Of a DNA stretch of 64,000 nt, positions 1 to 8,423 are shown in pieces. The notes beneath the pieces are model-generated. The model was not told the origin of the DNA. It made no database searches and saw nothing but the letters and a program-made list of their open reading frames with translations. Position numbers and translations under genes: made by a program. Source of the stretch: Planctomycetaceae bacterium. GTDB lineage: Bacteria; Planctomycetota; Phycisphaerae; UBA1845; UTPLA1. Position 1 is the stretch's first letter. Each line of letters begins with the position of its first letter. The stretch is taken from NCBI GenBank assembly GCA_006969385.1, contig CP030884.1, positions 3,658,001 through 3,722,000 on the forward strand. The letters run 5' to 3'.

Positions 1-747
1 ATGCTGGCCCATCTCAATGCGCAATCCGCTGGCATGAAGGTCAAGATCGACGATCAGACCAAAGGCACCGTCATGATGGCGGTGCAGGGGCCGGCGACGA
101 TGGAGTTGTTTGCCAACGCGCTGGAGAAAAGCCCAATTAAGATCGGCGACATGGGACGCTACGGGTTTGTGACGGGCTCGTACATGGGCGTGAATTTTTC
201 GATCTTCCGCAGCGGCTATACCGGCGAAGACGGCGTTGAGGCGGTGGTGTCGAACATGGTTGGCGTGTTGGTGTGGGATCGTTTGACAGCCGATGGTGGC
301 GAGAAGCGACCGACGGTGAAGCCGGCGGGCTTGGGCGCGCGCGATACGTTGCGCCTGGAAGCGGGCATGCCGCTCTACGGACATGAGTTGAATGAAGACA
401 TCGATCCGCTCTCGGCCGGTTGCGGCTGGTGCGTCGATTTGGAAAAAGAATTCCTCGGCGTGGAGGCGCTGCGCAAGATCAAAGAAGGGGGGCCGCGGCG
501 CAAGATCACGGGATTGGTGCTCGACGGTAAGCGCATCGCGCGACAAGGCTCGAAGATTCTCAGCGGCGATACCGAAATCGGCGAGGTCACGAGCGGCACC
601 ATGAGCCCGACGCTGGAACAGTCGATTGCGATGGGATTCGTCGATGCCGAACATAGCGAGATCGATAAGACGTTGACGATCGACATTCGAGGCACCACGG
701 TGGATGCGAAGGTTGTGCCGCTGCCGTTTTACAAGCGCGAAAAATAA
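1..747 (+). CDS. gcvT: Aminomethyltransferase, glycine cleavage T protein (3' part)
   Basis: The C-terminal 248 or so residues of the T protein of the glycine cleavage system, which takes the aminomethyl group from lipoylated H protein and makes methylenetetrahydrofolate and ammonia in the cytoplasm. Visible family signatures are the GYTGEDG folate-site segment near residue 73 of the fragment and the GARDTLRLEAGMPLYGHEL block near 112-130, followed by the C-terminal beta-barrel domain (VTSGTMSP, then MGFVD). Full-length proteins are about 360 residues, so roughly the first 110 lie upstream of the window and the ATG at position 1 is not the start. The next gene on the same strand is gcvH. Confidence 0.96.
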   Translation: MLAHLNAQSAGMKVKIDDQTKGTVMMAVQGPATMELFANALEKSPIKIGDMGRYGFVTGSYMGVNFSIFRSGYTGEDGVEAVVSNMVGVLVWDRLTADGGEKRPTVKPAGLGARDTLRLEAGMPLYGHELNEDIDPLSAGCGWCVDLEKEFLGVEALRKIKEGGPRRKITGLVLDGKRIARQGSKILSGDTEIGEVTSGTMSPTLEQSIAMGFVDAEHSEIDKTLTIDIRGTTVDAKVVPLPFYKREK

Positions 748-763
748 TTTGAGCCAGCAAAAA

Positions 764-789
764 CAGAGCCGCGCCCGTCAGGAAGCGGT
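764..789. repeat. Dispersed repeat, GCGCCCGTCAGGAAGC family, copy 1
   Basis: A 26-bp unit (cagagccgcgcccgtcagga followed by agcggt) that occurs again at 61680-61705 and, inverted with one mismatch, at 61832-61857. It sits in the 325-bp gap between gcvT and gcvH. I see no gene in that gap, only this repeat and the hairpin at 856-885. Confidence 0.8.
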
Positions 790-855
790 CAACGTAAGAC
801 GTCGTGGGATTGTTAATTCGCAGCGCTAATGCGGTTGTGAAAGAGCGTGAGAAAA

Positions 856-885
856 CACCGGTTGCAAACCGGTGCCACAGCGCAG
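856..885. repeat. Palindromic CACCGGTT-AACCGGTG dispersed repeat
   Basis: CACCGGTT, a 3-nt spacer and AACCGGTG form a perfect 8-bp hairpin, followed by ccacagcgcag. The same unit, in the opposite orientation, is found three times at 22500-22597. No T-tract follows, so it does not look like an intrinsic terminator. Confidence 0.75.
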
Positions 886-1072
886 AAGGCCTACGCCATT
901 TAGCCCTCGGCCAATGGCCGGGGGCTAAGTGTGAGCAGATCGAGGCCGGGAGCCCGTCGTAAGCACGGCGCGAACCACACATGTTTCACGCCGCAAGCTC
1001 GCGCGATAGGATTGGCGACAATACCGGCGTGCGATGCAACGCACGCATCGATGTATACCAAAGGAGATAACC

Positions 1073-1453
1073 GTGGGCGTACCAACGGATCGCAAATATT
1101 TGAAGTCGCATGAATGGCACAAACTTGACGGCGATGTCTGCACCATCGGCATCACGCAATTCGCCGCCGATGAGTTGACCGACATCACGTTTGTCGAACT
1201 GCCCGATACCGGAAAAGAATTCAGCGCCGGCGATAGCTTCGGCGTCGTCGAATCCGTTAAGTCGACCAGCGACCTATACACCGGCGTGAGCGGCACGGTG
1301 ACCGAGATCAACGACAAACTTGGCGATGAACCCGAGTTGGTGAATAACGACGCGTTCGAGGGCGGCTGGATGATCAAAATCAAGGTCAGCAACGCGGGCG
1401 AGTTGGAAAAGTTGTTGGATGCGGCGGCGTATGAGGCGCAGCTAGACGGATAA
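1073..1453 (+). CDS. gcvH: Glycine cleavage system H protein
   Basis: A 126-residue lipoyl carrier that shuttles the aminomethyl group between the P and T proteins. The lipoylation lysine is the K of ESVKSTSDLY, in the usual place about halfway along. The N-terminal part (HEWHKLDGDVCTIGITQFA) and the C-terminal GWMIKIK block are typical. I chose the GTG at 1073 because aaaggag lies about 7 nt upstream and the protein then has normal family length. An ATG at 1034 in the same frame would add 13 residues unlike the family. Likely co-transcribed with gcvT despite the repeat-containing gap. Confidence 0.95.
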   Translation: MGVPTDRKYLKSHEWHKLDGDVCTIGITQFAADELTDITFVELPDTGKEFSAGDSFGVVESVKSTSDLYTGVSGTVTEINDKLGDEPELVNNDAFEGGWMIKIKVSNAGELEKLLDAAAYEAQLDG

Positions 1454-1468
1454 GGAAAGGCGTTTGCG

Positions 1469-2533
1469 ATGACGACCTCGGGCCCCGTCAGTCATGCGCC
1501 CGTTGCCGCGCTAAACCGAAGCCTCGATCTCAAATACGTGGGCGATAGCACCTATGTCGGTCGCTATCAGGGGTATCCGCTCGGCATTACCTACACGGTC
1601 GATGCGGAATACCTCAACGCCGACGGTCAACCCGTCTATTCCATTCAAGCGCTGGTTCAATTGCGTTACGTCGGCGCGCCCGAAGATTTCGCGCTCGACG
1701 GTCAGGATATTGAAGACATCCCCGAATCACCATTGCGCGACATGATCGCCGACCGATCGGCGCGCATCAGTCTTGAAGAAAACATCGCTTGGCTCACGAT
1801 CACCGACGCGACAGCGGAAGCGTTGGAGGCCGGTTTGCAATCGTGGCTCGACACGACGGTCGGCATCATTGAATCCATCGGCGGTCGCCACAATCGCGAG
1901 ATCTGTCACTACTGCAACGCCAGGCGCGCTATCGAACTGAACTGGGTGGAGGCACGCGTCGCGCAGGTTTGCGACGCGTGTTTGAATGCGAAGCTCGAAG
2001 AAGCGCGCTTGGAAGGGCGCGCCACGGCCAAGGGCGTTGCCAAACTTTTCGTTTGGGCACCGACGGCATGCTTGGTGGGCGCGGCGTTGTGGGTGGCGCT
2101 TTGGCAACTCGATCAGTGGATTCTGTCGTTCTTTGTTTCCCGGCCGGGCAAGTCGATCAGCGTGCCCGACATCGTCATATTTGCGCAAATCGCGATCTTT
2201 GCCGGCACCTTCGGTGGTGCGACCGGTTGGGTGGTGGGTCGTGCCAAGGGTGCGGGCAAAGTCCCGGCAGCCATCGCCGGCGCGCTCGCGGGTTTGGTGG
2301 CGGCATTTGCCGGAACCCTGGCTCAGATTTGGTGGTTTGTTTATAGCGAATTTGGCTTGTATGCCGACTTCGCCAATTGCTTAAGGTTGTTTCCCGAATT
2401 CTTCTTTTCCAACAGCAGGGCAGAGGGCGACGTCGACGGCATGCTGCACTTCGGCACTACTTTAGGCGGCACGATTGTGGCGTCATGCGTGGCTGGCGCG
2501 CTGGCCGGTGGGCGCGAGGCGCTGGAGGCTTAA
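1469..2533 (+). CDS. Membrane protein with a CxxC...CxxC module
   Basis: 354 residues, function not recognised. Residues 1-140 are soluble and contain no motif I know. Around residues 145-175 there are two CxxC pairs (CHYC and CDAC) about 20 residues apart, a likely small zinc-binding knuckle. Then come three to four hydrophobic segments (about 195-215, 232-255, 262-290, and a last one near 335-350), the last Gly/Ala rich. The start 15 nt after gcvH suggests transcriptional coupling with the gcv genes, but there is no evidence that it acts in glycine cleavage. Confidence 0.75.
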   Translation: MTTSGPVSHAPVAALNRSLDLKYVGDSTYVGRYQGYPLGITYTVDAEYLNADGQPVYSIQALVQLRYVGAPEDFALDGQDIEDIPESPLRDMIADRSARISLEENIAWLTITDATAEALEAGLQSWLDTTVGIIESIGGRHNREICHYCNARRAIELNWVEARVAQVCDACLNAKLEEARLEGRATAKGVAKLFVWAPTACLVGAALWVALWQLDQWILSFFVSRPGKSISVPDIVIFAQIAIFAGTFGGATGWVVGRAKGAGKVPAAIAGALAGLVAAFAGTLAQIWWFVYSEFGLYADFANCLRLFPEFFFSNSRAEGDVDGMLHFGTTLGGTIVASCVAGALAGGREALEA

Positions 2534-2730
2534 GCCGCTTTGATTGTGTTTCGAACAGGCAACCATCGCGCAACGTAAACTTCCGACGGAGCGTCATCCG
2601 AGTGCTTGAAAATCCCTAGTGCCAAACGATGAATGTATTTCTGCGGTATTGGGCACATTCGATGAAGACGGTTCGATTAAGCGCGGCAAGTCGCCGATTC
2701 TGTCGAAATTTGCCAATAAAAGACAGAAAG

Positions 2731-2774
2731 ACCTGCGTCGGCACTTTGGTCGACGCTTGCAGGTCCGTTATAAT
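2731..2774 (+). promoter_or_regulatory. Candidate promoter with overlapping inverted repeat
   Basis: A perfect TATAAT lies at 2769-2774, 17 nt after TTGGTC (2746-2751). The -35 region is covered by an imperfect inverted repeat at 2731-2764, in which ACCTGCGTCG faces CGACGCTTGCAGGT. It lies 55 bp before the DUF2330 gene. The inverted repeat could be an operator or an RNA hairpin. The -35 match is weak. The rest of the 2534-2828 gap shows no gene. Confidence 0.5.
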
Positions 2775-2828
2775 TCGGTCTGCACGGGCAGTCTCTCGCA
2801 ATCCAGTTTGAATATACGGAGAAAAATC

Positions 2829-4457
2829 ATGAGCCCAAGTCGCCCAATTTGTTGTATTGCATTCACGCTAACCACTTTGCTAATTGCATCGATGCTTACT
2901 CCTGCGACTTCACACGCCTGCGGCGGTTTCTTCTGCGGCGGCGTGCCGATCGTGCAGAACGCCGAGCAGATCATCTTCCGACAGGACGGCAATCAGGTAG
3001 CAGCGATCGTGCGCATTCAATATTCCGGCCCGGCGGAAGATTTCTCCTGGGTCGTGCCGGTGCCCGGCATTCCCGATGTCGATACCTCTTCCGAAATGCT
3101 GTTCACCAATCTCGAACGCATCACGCGTCCTTCGTTTCGATTGGAAATCGAAGGTGACGGTTGTGATTCAGATATCGTGAACGATCTCGCTGGGGCTTTT
3201 CCCGCACCGCAGTCCGGCGTTCCCGGTCAGGACGCCGTCACCGTTCTCGAAGAAAAGCCGGTGGGTCCGTTCAACGTGCGCATCGTGGCCAGCGACGATC
3301 CGGAAGCAATGGCCAACTGGCTTATCGAAAACAACTACGACCTCAATGACCGTGGCCGCGAATTGTTGGCACCCTATATCGCAGCGGGCATGAACTTCGT
3401 CGCGTTGCGATTGCAAAAAGACAAAGACACCGGCGATCTGGTGCCGCTGCGTATGGTGTATAACACGTCGCGGCCCATGGTGCCGATTCGCCTGACGGCG
3501 GTCGCGGCCGATCCGGACATGGGGGTGCTCGTCTATCTCGTCGGCCCGGCGCAGGCAATTCCGACGAATTATCCGGCCGTCGAAATCAACTACGCGCGCT
3601 TGAATTGGTTTCAATCGTTCAGCGGCTATCAGCAATATCAAACGTTGGTAACGGCGGCGATGGATGAAGTGGGTGGCCTTGGCTTTGCGACCGATTTTGC
3701 CGGCCCGGCCAATGACGTCGTCGCGTCCATGCCTGCAGTCAGCGTGTTGGAAGATGCCGTGAACGCGGCGGCGGCACAGTTGTTACCGCAGCAAGGGATC
3801 GCCGAGCTATTCCGAACCGGCTTGCCTCAAACGGACTTGCTCAACATCGCAACCGACCTGTTGCCGTTACCGCCGGATGAACCGCAATCGACGTACGTCG
3901 ATCCGCTACGACTGTCGTTTTTATTCAGCGGGCTGCAACTGGCCGCGGCGCGTAGCAGCATGATCAACGCCGTCCGTGCCGACATCATCATGCCCTATGT
4001 CGAAGGCCTGCGCGCTTTGGGCGACAACGCCTACCTCACGCGGCTTTATACCACACTAAGCCCCGAAGAGATGACGCTCGATCCGACTTTTGGTTACAAG
4101 TCGGATCTTCCGCCGCAAGCGGCCCAGCGCCGCGCGATCTATCAACGCAATTGCGTCTTGGGTGAATTACAGTGGCAGATTGTTCTCGGTGAAGGGACGG
4201 GTCGCGATGGTGAGGTCATCGCCAGCGGGTTCGGTCGTCCGGATCCGTTTGCACCGTTGCCGGTGGCGCTCTCCGAGCAAGCGGCAGCGCGTTCGTCGCG
4301 CATGATCACAGAGAACGTCGACCCCATGGTGGTGGCCACCGGCGACACGCCGTTTGCCGTAATCACGCCGATGGAGACGCTCTGCGGTATCTTGGGTTTC
4401 CCAATGTTATTGACGGGTAGCCTGCTGGTTTGTGGGCGTTCGAGTCGGCGTCGATGA
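2829..4457 (+). CDS. DUF2330 domain secreted protein
   Basis: 542 residues. A signal peptide (about 1-33, ending near TSHA) is followed at once by the CGGFFCGG motif and by IVQNAEQIIF and VQYSGPAEDFSWVVPVPGIP-like segments that mark DUF2330 proteins, an exported family of unknown function. The start ATG at 2829 is preceded by acggag and gives a proper signal peptide. The open frame extends upstream to 2619 but that part does not look like protein. The C-terminus has a roughly 20-residue hydrophobic stretch ending in RSSRRR, which resembles a sorting or anchoring tail. Confidence 0.85.
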   Translation: MSPSRPICCIAFTLTTLLIASMLTPATSHACGGFFCGGVPIVQNAEQIIFRQDGNQVAAIVRIQYSGPAEDFSWVVPVPGIPDVDTSSEMLFTNLERITRPSFRLEIEGDGCDSDIVNDLAGAFPAPQSGVPGQDAVTVLEEKPVGPFNVRIVASDDPEAMANWLIENNYDLNDRGRELLAPYIAAGMNFVALRLQKDKDTGDLVPLRMVYNTSRPMVPIRLTAVAADPDMGVLVYLVGPAQAIPTNYPAVEINYARLNWFQSFSGYQQYQTLVTAAMDEVGGLGFATDFAGPANDVVASMPAVSVLEDAVNAAAAQLLPQQGIAELFRTGLPQTDLLNIATDLLPLPPDEPQSTYVDPLRLSFLFSGLQLAAARSSMINAVRADIIMPYVEGLRALGDNAYLTRLYTTLSPEEMTLDPTFGYKSDLPPQAAQRRAIYQRNCVLGELQWQIVLGEGTGRDGEVIASGFGRPDPFAPLPVALSEQAAARSSRMITENVDPMVVATGDTPFAVITPMETLCGILGFPMLLTGSLLVCGRSSRRR

Positions 4458-4520
4458 TGAGAACAAATAGAAGTCGGGCGCCGTCAGCGGTGTTAAGTCT
4501 AATTGAAAATGGAATGGATC

Positions 4521-5021
4521 ATGAAAAAGAAACTTCTCTTTGCGTTGCTAATCGGCGGCTTGGTTACGGGTGGTGGCTATTCACTGCTCACTGCTGACGA
4601 TCAGACGAAACCTAATGAGGCGGCGGCATCCAAAGAAACCAAGATTCGGCGCTTGCTCGATACCATGCAGGCGGGCGACATGGGCAAGCAGGTGATGGAT
4701 CGCATGACCGCCTCCTTCCGCCGGATGCCCAATCTGCCGGCCGGGTTTATCGACGAGTTTCAGAAATCGGTCGATCCCCAGGAGTTGGTCGATTTGACCG
4801 TGCCGATTTATGACAAATATCTGACCGAGCAGGACGTCGAAGGCCTGATCGAGTTTTACAACTCGCCGGTGGGTAAGAAGTTTGTCAGCGTGCAGGGCGC
4901 TATCATGCAAGAGGCGATGACGGCGGGCGAGCAATGGGGCCAGCGCAAGGCGATGGAAGTCGCTCGCAAATTGAAAGCCGACCAGCAAAAAGAAAATCAG
5001 CAAGACCAAAAGCCAGACTGA
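4521..5021 (+). CDS. DUF2059-like exported protein
   Basis: About 166 residues: MKKKLLFALLIGG signal sequence, then a helical domain with the LTEQDVEGLIEFYNSPVGKK segment characteristic of DUF2059 proteins, and a Lys/Gln-rich tail. The family is periplasmic or secreted and its molecular function is unknown. In-frame ATGs at 4509 and 4521 are both possible. I prefer 4521 because it starts the signal peptide cleanly. It lies 27 bp before the next gene and is probably co-transcribed with it. Confidence 0.78.
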   Translation: MKKKLLFALLIGGLVTGGGYSLLTADDQTKPNEAAASKETKIRRLLDTMQAGDMGKQVMDRMTASFRRMPNLPAGFIDEFQKSVDPQELVDLTVPIYDKYLTEQDVEGLIEFYNSPVGKKFVSVQGAIMQEAMTAGEQWGQRKAMEVARKLKADQQKENQQDQKPD

Positions 5022-5048
5022 TCGCTCAAATACACGGAGGTAAATCCA

Positions 5049-5603
5049 GTGCCCAAGCGCGCATTGTTGTTGATCGACATACAAAACGACTACTTCGACG
5101 ATGGCAAATGGCCATTGGTTGGCATCGACGCCGCCGCCGAGCGTTCGGCGCGTTTGTTGGCAGCGGCGCGCAAGGCCGGCGATCTGGTTGTGCACGTTCG
5201 GCACGAGTTTCCCAGCGATGATGCGCCGTTCTTCACCCCCAACTCGCCCGGCGCGAAAATTCACGAAAAGGTGCAACCCACAAACGATGAGCCGGTCGTG
5301 TTAAAGCATCAGGTCAACGCGTTTCATCAAACCGATCTGAAAGAACTGCTCGATCGACACGGTGTGCAAGAGCTGGTCGTGTGCGGCGCGATGAGCCATA
5401 TGTGTGTCGACGCGGCCACCCGCGCGGCGAGCGATCTCGGCTATCAGGTAACGCTTATTCACGACGCCTGCGCCACGCGCGATAGCGAATTTAACGGCGT
5501 GACGGTGCCCGCCGCCCAAGTGCACGCGGCGTTTATGGGGGCGTTGGGCTTTGCCTACGCGAAACCGATGACGGCAGACGATTATCTCGCGCAAAACGGG
5601 TAG
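5049..5603 (+). CDS. Isochorismatase-family cysteine hydrolase
   Basis: 184 residues with the alpha/beta fold typical of the family. The catalytic triad can be placed: Asp in LLLIDIQNDYF (residue 9), Lys in VVLKHQVNAF near residue 85, and Cys in SHMCVDAATR near residue 119. The family hydrolyses amides or vinyl ethers (nicotinamidase, isochorismatase and others) and the substrate cannot be told here. GTG start at 5049 with cggagg 9 nt upstream. Confidence 0.88.
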   Translation: MPKRALLLIDIQNDYFDDGKWPLVGIDAAAERSARLLAAARKAGDLVVHVRHEFPSDDAPFFTPNSPGAKIHEKVQPTNDEPVVLKHQVNAFHQTDLKELLDRHGVQELVVCGAMSHMCVDAATRAASDLGYQVTLIHDACATRDSEFNGVTVPAAQVHAAFMGALGFAYAKPMTADDYLAQNG

Positions 5604-5639
5604 TTTGATGATGGGGAAGGGGGCTCGGTAACATTCGTC

Positions 5640-6893
5640 CTACGAGTCCTCAATATACCTGCGCGCAGCTTCCAACGCCGCCGCTTTATTCGTTATCTCA
5701 TTTTGCAACTGTCGATAGTACACCTTAAACAGCGCATCCTTAAACGCTGGTCCCGGTCGCAATCCCGCTTTGATAAGATCGTCGCCAGTGACCAACGGTG
5801 GCGGCGCGACTTCATCCGATGGAATTGCCGCTGCTCGCCTTCGAATCTCGTCCACGCGACGCTTATCGCCACCGTCGACCTGATGCAGCGCGGCGGTCAA
5901 TTGCATCAGTTCCTCGAAACCATCCTGCGCCATTAGCAGCTTTAAGTCGGCGAGCGTTAACGCATCGGGGGCATCCAACGCGTGCTGTTGTCTCACCAAC
6001 CACGCCACGCGATCCGTCGTGAAGTTACTGCATCGCAGCGCCGTGCAGGCGTCGGCGGCGACTGCCGCGTCTTTACGGTGCAATAGCGCAGCCAGCGCGA
6101 GTTCAAACGACCGGCTTTCGCTCGGTAATAACGACAACACGTTGACCCGCCGCGACCATTCTTCTCGCAGAGCGGCAGCGCCGTCCCAAAGGAAGTCCAA
6201 CGCGCTGCATTCGGCTAACCATTGCGCCGCCCGCGCGCAACGTGGACCGGTCAGCATCGCTTCGAGTTCCATGCGGATGCGCTCGGGGCTGATGCGCGGC
6301 AGCTTCGACGCGGCCGCGCGCATCGCGTCCCACGTCTTGGCCTCAATCTCAAATCCAAACCGCGCGGCAAATTTGATGGCGCGCAACACGCGCAGGTGGT
6401 CTTCCTCGAAACGCTCGTCGGCAGTGCCGATCGCGCGAATCAATCCAGCTTGTAAATCGGCCTGCCCACCGACGAAGTCGTGGACGTGTTCCGCGATGGG
6501 GTCAAAGAACATCCCGTTGATCGTGAAGTCGCGCCGCTGCGCATCTTCTTCCGGCGTGCTAAACGCGACCTCGGTGGGGCGGCGACCATCGGCGTAGGCG
6601 CCGTCGGTGCGAAACGTGGCGACTTCGATATCGTGGCCCGCCTGCCGCACCAATATCACGCCGAACTGCGCTCCCACGGCGCGCGTGCGTTTGAAAAGCG
6701 AAATGACCTCATCCGGTGTGGCGGCAGTCGCGACGTCAAAATCCTTTGGCGAACGCCCCAACTGCATATCGCGCACGCAGCCGCCGGCCCAATACGTGGT
6801 GAAGCCCGCCTTCTGCAAACGACGCGTTACATCCAGCGCCGTCGCGCGGGCCGTCGGGCGAGGTCGTCGGTTTGTTTTGTCCGCGTGGCTCAT
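5640..6893 (-). CDS. cca: CCA-adding enzyme / tRNA nucleotidyltransferase
   Basis: 417 residues, class II nucleotidyltransferase. The N-terminal head carries GGCVRDMQLGRSPKDFDVAT, with the DxD metal ligands in DFDVAT, then RRDFTING and the R-rich ERFEEDHLRVLRAIKFAARFG segment that follows in all CCA enzymes and poly(A) polymerases. It completes tRNA 3' ends in the cytoplasm. Distinguishing CCA addition from poly(A) addition by sequence alone is uncertain. I set the start at 6893 rather than 6959 because it gives an ATGA overlap with the rsmD stop, implying translational coupling. Confidence 0.87.
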   Translation of the reverse strand: MSHADKTNRRPRPTARATALDVTRRLQKAGFTTYWAGGCVRDMQLGRSPKDFDVATAATPDEVISLFKRTRAVGAQFGVILVRQAGHDIEVATFRTDGAYADGRRPTEVAFSTPEEDAQRRDFTINGMFFDPIAEHVHDFVGGQADLQAGLIRAIGTADERFEEDHLRVLRAIKFAARFGFEIEAKTWDAMRAAASKLPRISPERIRMELEAMLTGPRCARAAQWLAECSALDFLWDGAAALREEWSRRVNVLSLLPSESRSFELALAALLHRKDAAVAADACTALRCSNFTTDRVAWLVRQQHALDAPDALTLADLKLLMAQDGFEELMQLTAALHQVDGGDKRRVDEIRRRAAAIPSDEVAPPPLVTGDDLIKAGLRPGPAFKDALFKVYYRQLQNEITNKAAALEAARRYIEDS

Positions 6894-7486
6894 GCGTTGG
6901 GTTGACCGTACAAGGCGATGGTCATGCGATTCCAGGTGCGCGTATCGATGCGCGACCAATTTCCCGGCAGCGCGTCCGGCAAATCTGCTTCGCTTCCGCT
7001 GCGCCAGGTCAGCAGCGCGTCATCGGTCACCGGCATCGTCTCTGCCAGCGCGGCGAGTGTGCGCAGTATCATCGAATGCGGATCAGTTTGACGGCTCAAC
7101 ACATATGGTGGATCGAAGAAGACCAAGCCGAACCCGTTGTCGCCGGGCGTCCGCAGGCTTGCGCTGCCCACCGCCCGCTGTACGACCGTACATTGCCGTT
7201 CGATGCCGAGCGTTTCGATGTTCTTCCGCAAGCACTCGATCGCCGGTTTGCCCTGATCGACGAACGTGCAATGCGCGGCACCGCGCGAGATTGCTTCGAT
7301 CCCGTGCGTGCCGCCGCCGCAGAATAGGTCGCAGACGTTGATCGCCGGCAACTGGCCCGGCAGCGCCAGCCGCGCCCCCAGCCAATCGAAAAGTGATGCC
7401 TTCACCCGATCGAGAATCGGCCGCGTATCCAACCCCGCCGGTGTTTGCAATTGTCTGCCCCGTAATGTTCCAGCGATCACCCGCAT
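6890..7486 (-). CDS. rsmD: 16S rRNA (guanine966-N2)-methyltransferase
   Basis: 198 residues. The N-terminus MRVIAGTLRGRQL and the order of motifs are those of RsmD: SAM-binding DLFCGGGTHGIEAISRG (about 50-66) and the catalytic FDPPY motif near residue 117. It modifies G966 of 16S rRNA during small-subunit assembly. The frame is open for another 80 codons upstream, but that part overlaps the divergent lipoprotein gene and is unlike the family, so 7486 is used. First gene of a two-gene operon with cca. Confidence 0.9.
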   Translation of the reverse strand: MRVIAGTLRGRQLQTPAGLDTRPILDRVKASLFDWLGARLALPGQLPAINVCDLFCGGGTHGIEAISRGAAHCTFVDQGKPAIECLRKNIETLGIERQCTVVQRAVGSASLRTPGDNGFGLVFFDPPYVLSRQTDPHSMILRTLAALAETMPVTDDALLTWRSGSEADLPDALPGNWSRIDTRTWNRMTIALYGQPNA

Positions 7487-7598
7487 GGTTGGAAGTGTAA
7501 TTGAACTTAGCGAATTGATCAGCAGATGCAGGAATAGACCAGTTTCAATGCTCGGCCCAAATTGACCACCATCGGCGGCAAATCTAGAATCGTCGCCA

Positions 7599-8423
7599 AT
7601 GTTCAAATACGTACGCATGTCAAATCGGGCAGTCGGCTTTTTGGGTTTGGCTGGATGCATCGCGCTCGTCGCCGGTTGCGGTTCGACCGAGGCCGAGTTG
7701 CTGATCAAGGATCGGCCCATGCGCACCGATGCGGCGACGGGCCTGCCGTATTACACGCTCTACGCGGGCGATGCGCCGACACTCTCGTTTCGAGCCAAGT
7801 TCGGCTATTGCGATTACGCGATCATGTACGACGAGTTGAACGAATCCTACGAAGATTGCGGGCCCGATGTAAACGGCGTTTACGAATGGAAGTACAAATT
7901 TCCCAAAGCGACCGATCCCGGCGTGCTGATGCGAATCACGGCAACGGGCTATTTCATCGACGGCATTCAGGATATCAAGCCCTACAACGGTAAGTTGCTC
8001 AAATCGGGTCGTCGCGGTGAGCCCGAAGATGCCTTGATCGCGCAAGATTCGATCTTCGTGAAGGTATATAGCTCGACCATTCGCATCCCGGTGAATTTCG
8101 GCGAACGCTCGCCCATCTGGAAATCCGCCAAGATGTACATCTACGGACCCGGCGCCACGCGGCGTATCGTCGAGTTCGGTCGCCTCGGTTACGACGGCGA
8201 GTTCCGCGTCGAAGGCCCCGACGCGAATAACGGTTACGTCGCCATCTACGAACCGACGCGCCGCGAAATCAATCCGACGGGCGAAACGAAAATCGAGCTG
8301 GTCCTCGGTGATGACGACGCCAACATCCACACGATCGAGTCGGTCATTCGACCGCCGGCGGCGGCACTCGCGGCACCCGAATCCGCGCCTGCGACCGACG
8401 AAGCGATGGACGACGCGCTATGA
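7599..8423 (+). CDS. Predicted lipoprotein of unknown function
   Basis: 274 residues (268 if the ATG at 7617 is used). The N-terminal hydrophobic segment ends in the lipobox LVAGC, so the mature protein should start at that Cys as a lipid-anchored protein. The remainder looks beta-rich with no motif I recognise and ends in an Ala/Pro/Asp-rich tail. The stop codon overlaps the hisS start by ATGA, so it is translationally coupled to hisS. Divergent from rsmD. Confidence 0.78.
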   Translation: MFKYVRMSNRAVGFLGLAGCIALVAGCGSTEAELLIKDRPMRTDAATGLPYYTLYAGDAPTLSFRAKFGYCDYAIMYDELNESYEDCGPDVNGVYEWKYKFPKATDPGVLMRITATGYFIDGIQDIKPYNGKLLKSGRRGEPEDALIAQDSIFVKVYSSTIRIPVNFGERSPIWKSAKMYIYGPGATRRIVEFGRLGYDGEFRVEGPDANNGYVAIYEPTRREINPTGETKIELVLGDDDANIHTIESVIRPPAAALAAPESAPATDEAMDDAL

